64,000 nucleotides of DNA from Rugalucina vietnamica. Lineage: Eukaryota; Mollusca; Bivalvia; Lucinida; Lucinidae. Each line of letters starts with the position of its first letter. The first letter of the stretch is position 1. This document shows positions 61,458 through 64,000 of this stretch, piece by piece. A program made the position numbers and the translations under genes. The notes below the pieces were generated by a model that was given only the letters and a program-made list of their open reading frames with translations, searched no databases and was not told the origin of the DNA. Location: the NCBI GenBank assembly GCA_964017185.1, contig OZ024880.1, forward strand, positions 44,095,071 through 44,159,070. The letters are read 5' to 3'.

Positions 61458-62197
61458 TGACAGGAAAAAAAAAATTAAAAAAAAAAAAAAAAGTTTCGGG
61501 TAAAGTAATAAATTTATTGATTCTTTGTCAGCTTCCAAGGATCAAATCTGGCATGCTAAGTCGAAGAAATAGGCTAGAGTATTGAAATGTTCTTTTAAGT
61601 TGTCTACAGGTAGAGCAGGTAGATGTTAGGGTAAAAAGTGTATCATAAATGTCAGGTGGAATACTGGGACTGTCACTCAAACTTTGGATTATAAATAGCA
61701 CCCTGTATACCTGTGATTAATGATTAATCATTATGACGTGACAAATGACTGGAAGCACTAAAGATTTTATAACAGCATACACTGTAGATTGTTGCCCAAT
61801 CAATCCACACTCCACTTTGTCAGGTGTGATGTTGCATCAGTGCTGTATGAAACTTTGTTGCATTGCAGGTACATGTGGTACATTGCAGGTACATGTGGTA
61901 CATCGCAGGTACATGGGATGACTAGGAAGAATTCTTTCTGGCCATATGTGCCTTTTATCAATGTTGTACTTGGTGTCTAATTTGTTAGATAAAAGCACTT
62001 TAGATATATTGAAGTTGAATAATTTACGGCATTTCTGAACAATAACAGTGAATTATCCAGATGCAACTGATTTTTTGTTTCATATTGGCTTGCATGCTGC
62101 AAGTTGTATCAAATACTACCATGGCATTTAAGCTTAGGAGCTTTATAACCTGTAGGTATAAAATAAATTGTGCCATAATGTATTAAACAAAACAATA
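61458..62197. other. no gene seen
   Basis: AT-rich sequence with an A-run (61467-61493) and the 20-bp minisatellite. No domain or splice structure recognised. Confidence 0.6.
61858..61920. repeat. 20-bp minisatellite, 3 units
   Basis: CATTGCAGGTACATGTGGTA repeated three times with single changes. Confidence 0.85.
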
Positions 62198-62433
62198 TGA
62201 GCCTGTGCGTGAGAAAACCAACAATTTCGTTTCCGACCAGGTCTGACACAAACCAGGCTGTACAGTCACAGAAGATGGTTAGAGGCTGGAAATTTTGGAT
62301 GTTGAAAGTAGAGGAATTGTACTATACATGAAGCGAAAACAAAGGCGTTGATCAGCTTCGCAGTTACTGCGAAGCTGATCTGCACCTTTGTTTTCGCCTA
62401 TGCAGATTGTTGGGTTTCCCATGCAGAGGCTCA
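62198..62433. mobile_element. TGAGCC palindromic element, copy 20
   Basis: Full copy: TGAGCCTGTGCGTGAGAAAAC to CATGCAGAGGCTCA with the CAGCTTCGCAG hairpin. Confidence 0.85.
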
Positions 62434-62448
62434 TATTTTGTAGATATG

Positions 62449-62620
62449 TAAGACTCACAACTCGGCCGGATCCCCCAAATAGGCCTATTCCCACAACTAG
62501 GCTGATTCTCACAACTAGGCCGGTTTCATCACGGAATCCCACAAATCGGCTGATTTTCCCCCACATGTAGGCCGACTTTGTAACGTCATTCTCACAAATG
62601 GGCCGATTGCGGCAATATTA
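62449..62620. repeat. degenerate ~18-bp tandem repeat
   Basis: About eight units of the form CTCACAACTAGGCCGATT with substitutions and a few insertions. Confidence 0.7.
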
Positions 62621-63377
62621 AGCGTTACGTTCCCCCGCGTCAATACGACGAAGATAAAATCAAAATGCAACCATGCCCTGGGTACGCCACCACAAACCGA
62701 CGCATATATTCCAATTTGCATGTGCGGCGAGGTTGAACATTTTCCACAATTTTGCAAACATTACAACTGATTTAATACTTAGACTCAAATATGGAATCTG
62801 GCATAAACTTGAATATTTTCGGCTCATTTACGGTGTTAAGGATGTTCGCTGCTAACATTTGACATTTCGGAACTTCCGGTTTTTCTTTTCTTGAATATCT
62901 CGTAAACGGTTGCAGATATTTTCCTTATATTTTATATATATTGATAATATGCATCAAATGAGCCATGAAAATTGTCAGTCTAAGAAATTTCATTTTTTCA
63001 CCCCATTTTCTGCAACTTTTCAGAAAATTTTAGTTGCCAGTAAAATTTAGGGGGTAGGGTAGATTAAACTTGAATATTACACATCTTCAAATTAATTGCA
63101 CTAGTTTGATGTTTATTTTAGCAGCAGTGTATGTGTACATGGTCTTCTAAGTCATTTTTTGTGTCTTTGGTTTTAAAATTTAAGGTGGTTTTATGAAATG
63201 GGCTTTTAGAAACAAAACAGACGAAATAAGGCCGAAAATGGCGATTTTCAAGTTGTTGGTTCTCTCTTATATGCTCACTACCCTATATATTTCTTTCTTT
63301 TATTCGAACAATATTACCAAGTTCTATATTGTGTGAAAATACAAGAAAAAGTTTGAATAAACAAATATGGGTTTGGT
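62621..63377. other. no gene seen
   Basis: AT-rich, short frames only. Words such as AGGGGGTAGGGT recur at 63050 and 63730, hinting at an unrecognised dispersed repeat extending to the window end. Confidence 0.5.
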
Positions 63378-63615
63378 ACCCGGATAGCTCAGTCGGTAGC
63401 GCGTTTGGCTTCTGACTAGCTATATACCTCTGCCGTGCAGGTTCGAATCCCACTGGCGACGCCAGTAAAAACTATCAATTATTGAAAAAAACTATCAATG
63501 GTTCCTGCATCGGTATGTACCAATGGTTTGACTGTCACCTTCCGGGCGCGGTGGTTTCACAGGGTATTTCCCGACCGAACGTCGAGAACTGCCCTGGCTT
63601 TCCCCCACCACTAGA
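63378..63615 (+). repeat. tRNA-derived SINE, family with 'GCGGTGGTTTCACAGG' body (copy 2)
   Basis: Head CCGGATAGCTCAGTCGGTAG (box A) and GCAGGTTCGAATCCC (box B), body GACTGTCACCTTCC, GCGGTGGTTTCACAGG, CCTGGCTTTCCCCCACC. The arms do not form a complete tRNA. Confidence 0.65.
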
Positions 63616-64000
63616 CAGTCGGCGTCTAAGAAGCAGAATTGCTTAGCTAAGTAGAAATGCCTAGCTTGACGTCTATCTCCAGTAAGTAAGGTACATTTCA
63701 AAATATTGATTTTTTCCGACTTTTCAAGTATGGGGGTAGGGTTAGAAAAGGAATCGTAAAATTTTGTCATCCACTCCAAGTTGCAATTTTTTCTATGCTT
63801 TTGGTCCAGTATTGTCTGCGCTACATAAATAGTATGACTTGAAAGCATTCTAGGCGTATTTTTGTTCAAGACAGGTATGTTTCAAAGAATTATAAATTAA
63901 ATTAATTTTACCAAATTTAAAACATGGTGCTCAGAGGTCTCATTCAGAGGCCTGTAGCTTGAAAACATGCACACTACCCCATATTTATTTTGTTTTCAAA

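Noticed and set aside
9741..62433. CRISPR-like regularly spaced repeats
   Set aside because: Repeats are 235-bp palindromes at irregular distances in a eukaryotic intron setting.
63378..63465. Possible tRNA gene
   Set aside because: Boxes A and B are present but acceptor stem does not pair and length is wrong; fits a SINE head.

Overview
The window is animal nuclear DNA: AT-rich, intron-dense and full of short non-autonomous transposons, with one recognisable host gene. Many families of palindromic miniature elements, several tRNA-derived SINEs with a 'GGGACATTAAACC..CAAACAAA'-type tail, and a turtle/IGSF9-type gene together suggest a lophotrochozoan, most likely a bivalve mollusc. That assignment is inference; no species-diagnostic sequence was seen.

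The gene lies on the + strand from 14915 to 57818. Fourteen exons join in an unbroken frame of 1367 codons plus stop, starting inside a split codon. They encode four Ig domains, two fibronectin type III (FN3) domains, one transmembrane helix and a 722-residue cytoplasmic tail carried mostly by one 2-kb exon. Domain order and wording match the neuronal adhesion receptor family turtle (Drosophila) / IGSF9-IGSF9B (vertebrates). The family normally has five Ig domains, so the signal peptide and first Ig domain are missing and presumably lie upstream of the window.

Layout. 1-14914: no supported exon; a 2.4-kb terminal-inverted-repeat (TIR) element (617-3053), a hAT-like element with another element nested in it (5097-6089), a 1.4-kb foldback (6338-7710), and SINEs. 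14915-23032: exons for the first two Ig domains in view. 23033-37515: a 14.5-kb intron largely filled by an ~10.9-kb inverted-repeat structure (about 23175-34108). This structure is built from ~185-bp units, contains a duplicated ~2.9-kb palindrome, and was later hit by an ACCATGG-rich palindromic element and a piggyBac-like element. A further element with a CACAGTG terminus and a 5-bp target duplication follows (34662-36629). 37516-50495: the remaining ectodomain, transmembrane and juxtamembrane exons, separated by introns crowded with ~235-bp palindromic 'TGAGCC..GGCTCA' elements. 50496-55738: a 5.2-kb intron holding a 1.33-kb TIR element. 55739-57818: the last coding exon. 57819-64000: 3' flank with more miniature elements, a TIR element with a dead LINE fragment on the minus strand, and minisatellites.

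The main biological interest is how the gene coexists with this repeat load. Elements sit within 14-30 bp of several splice sites and of the stop codon, some acceptor regions appear to be repeat-derived, and the large foldback would be transcribed within the pre-mRNA. Coordinates of repeats are read by eye and may be off by a few bases.
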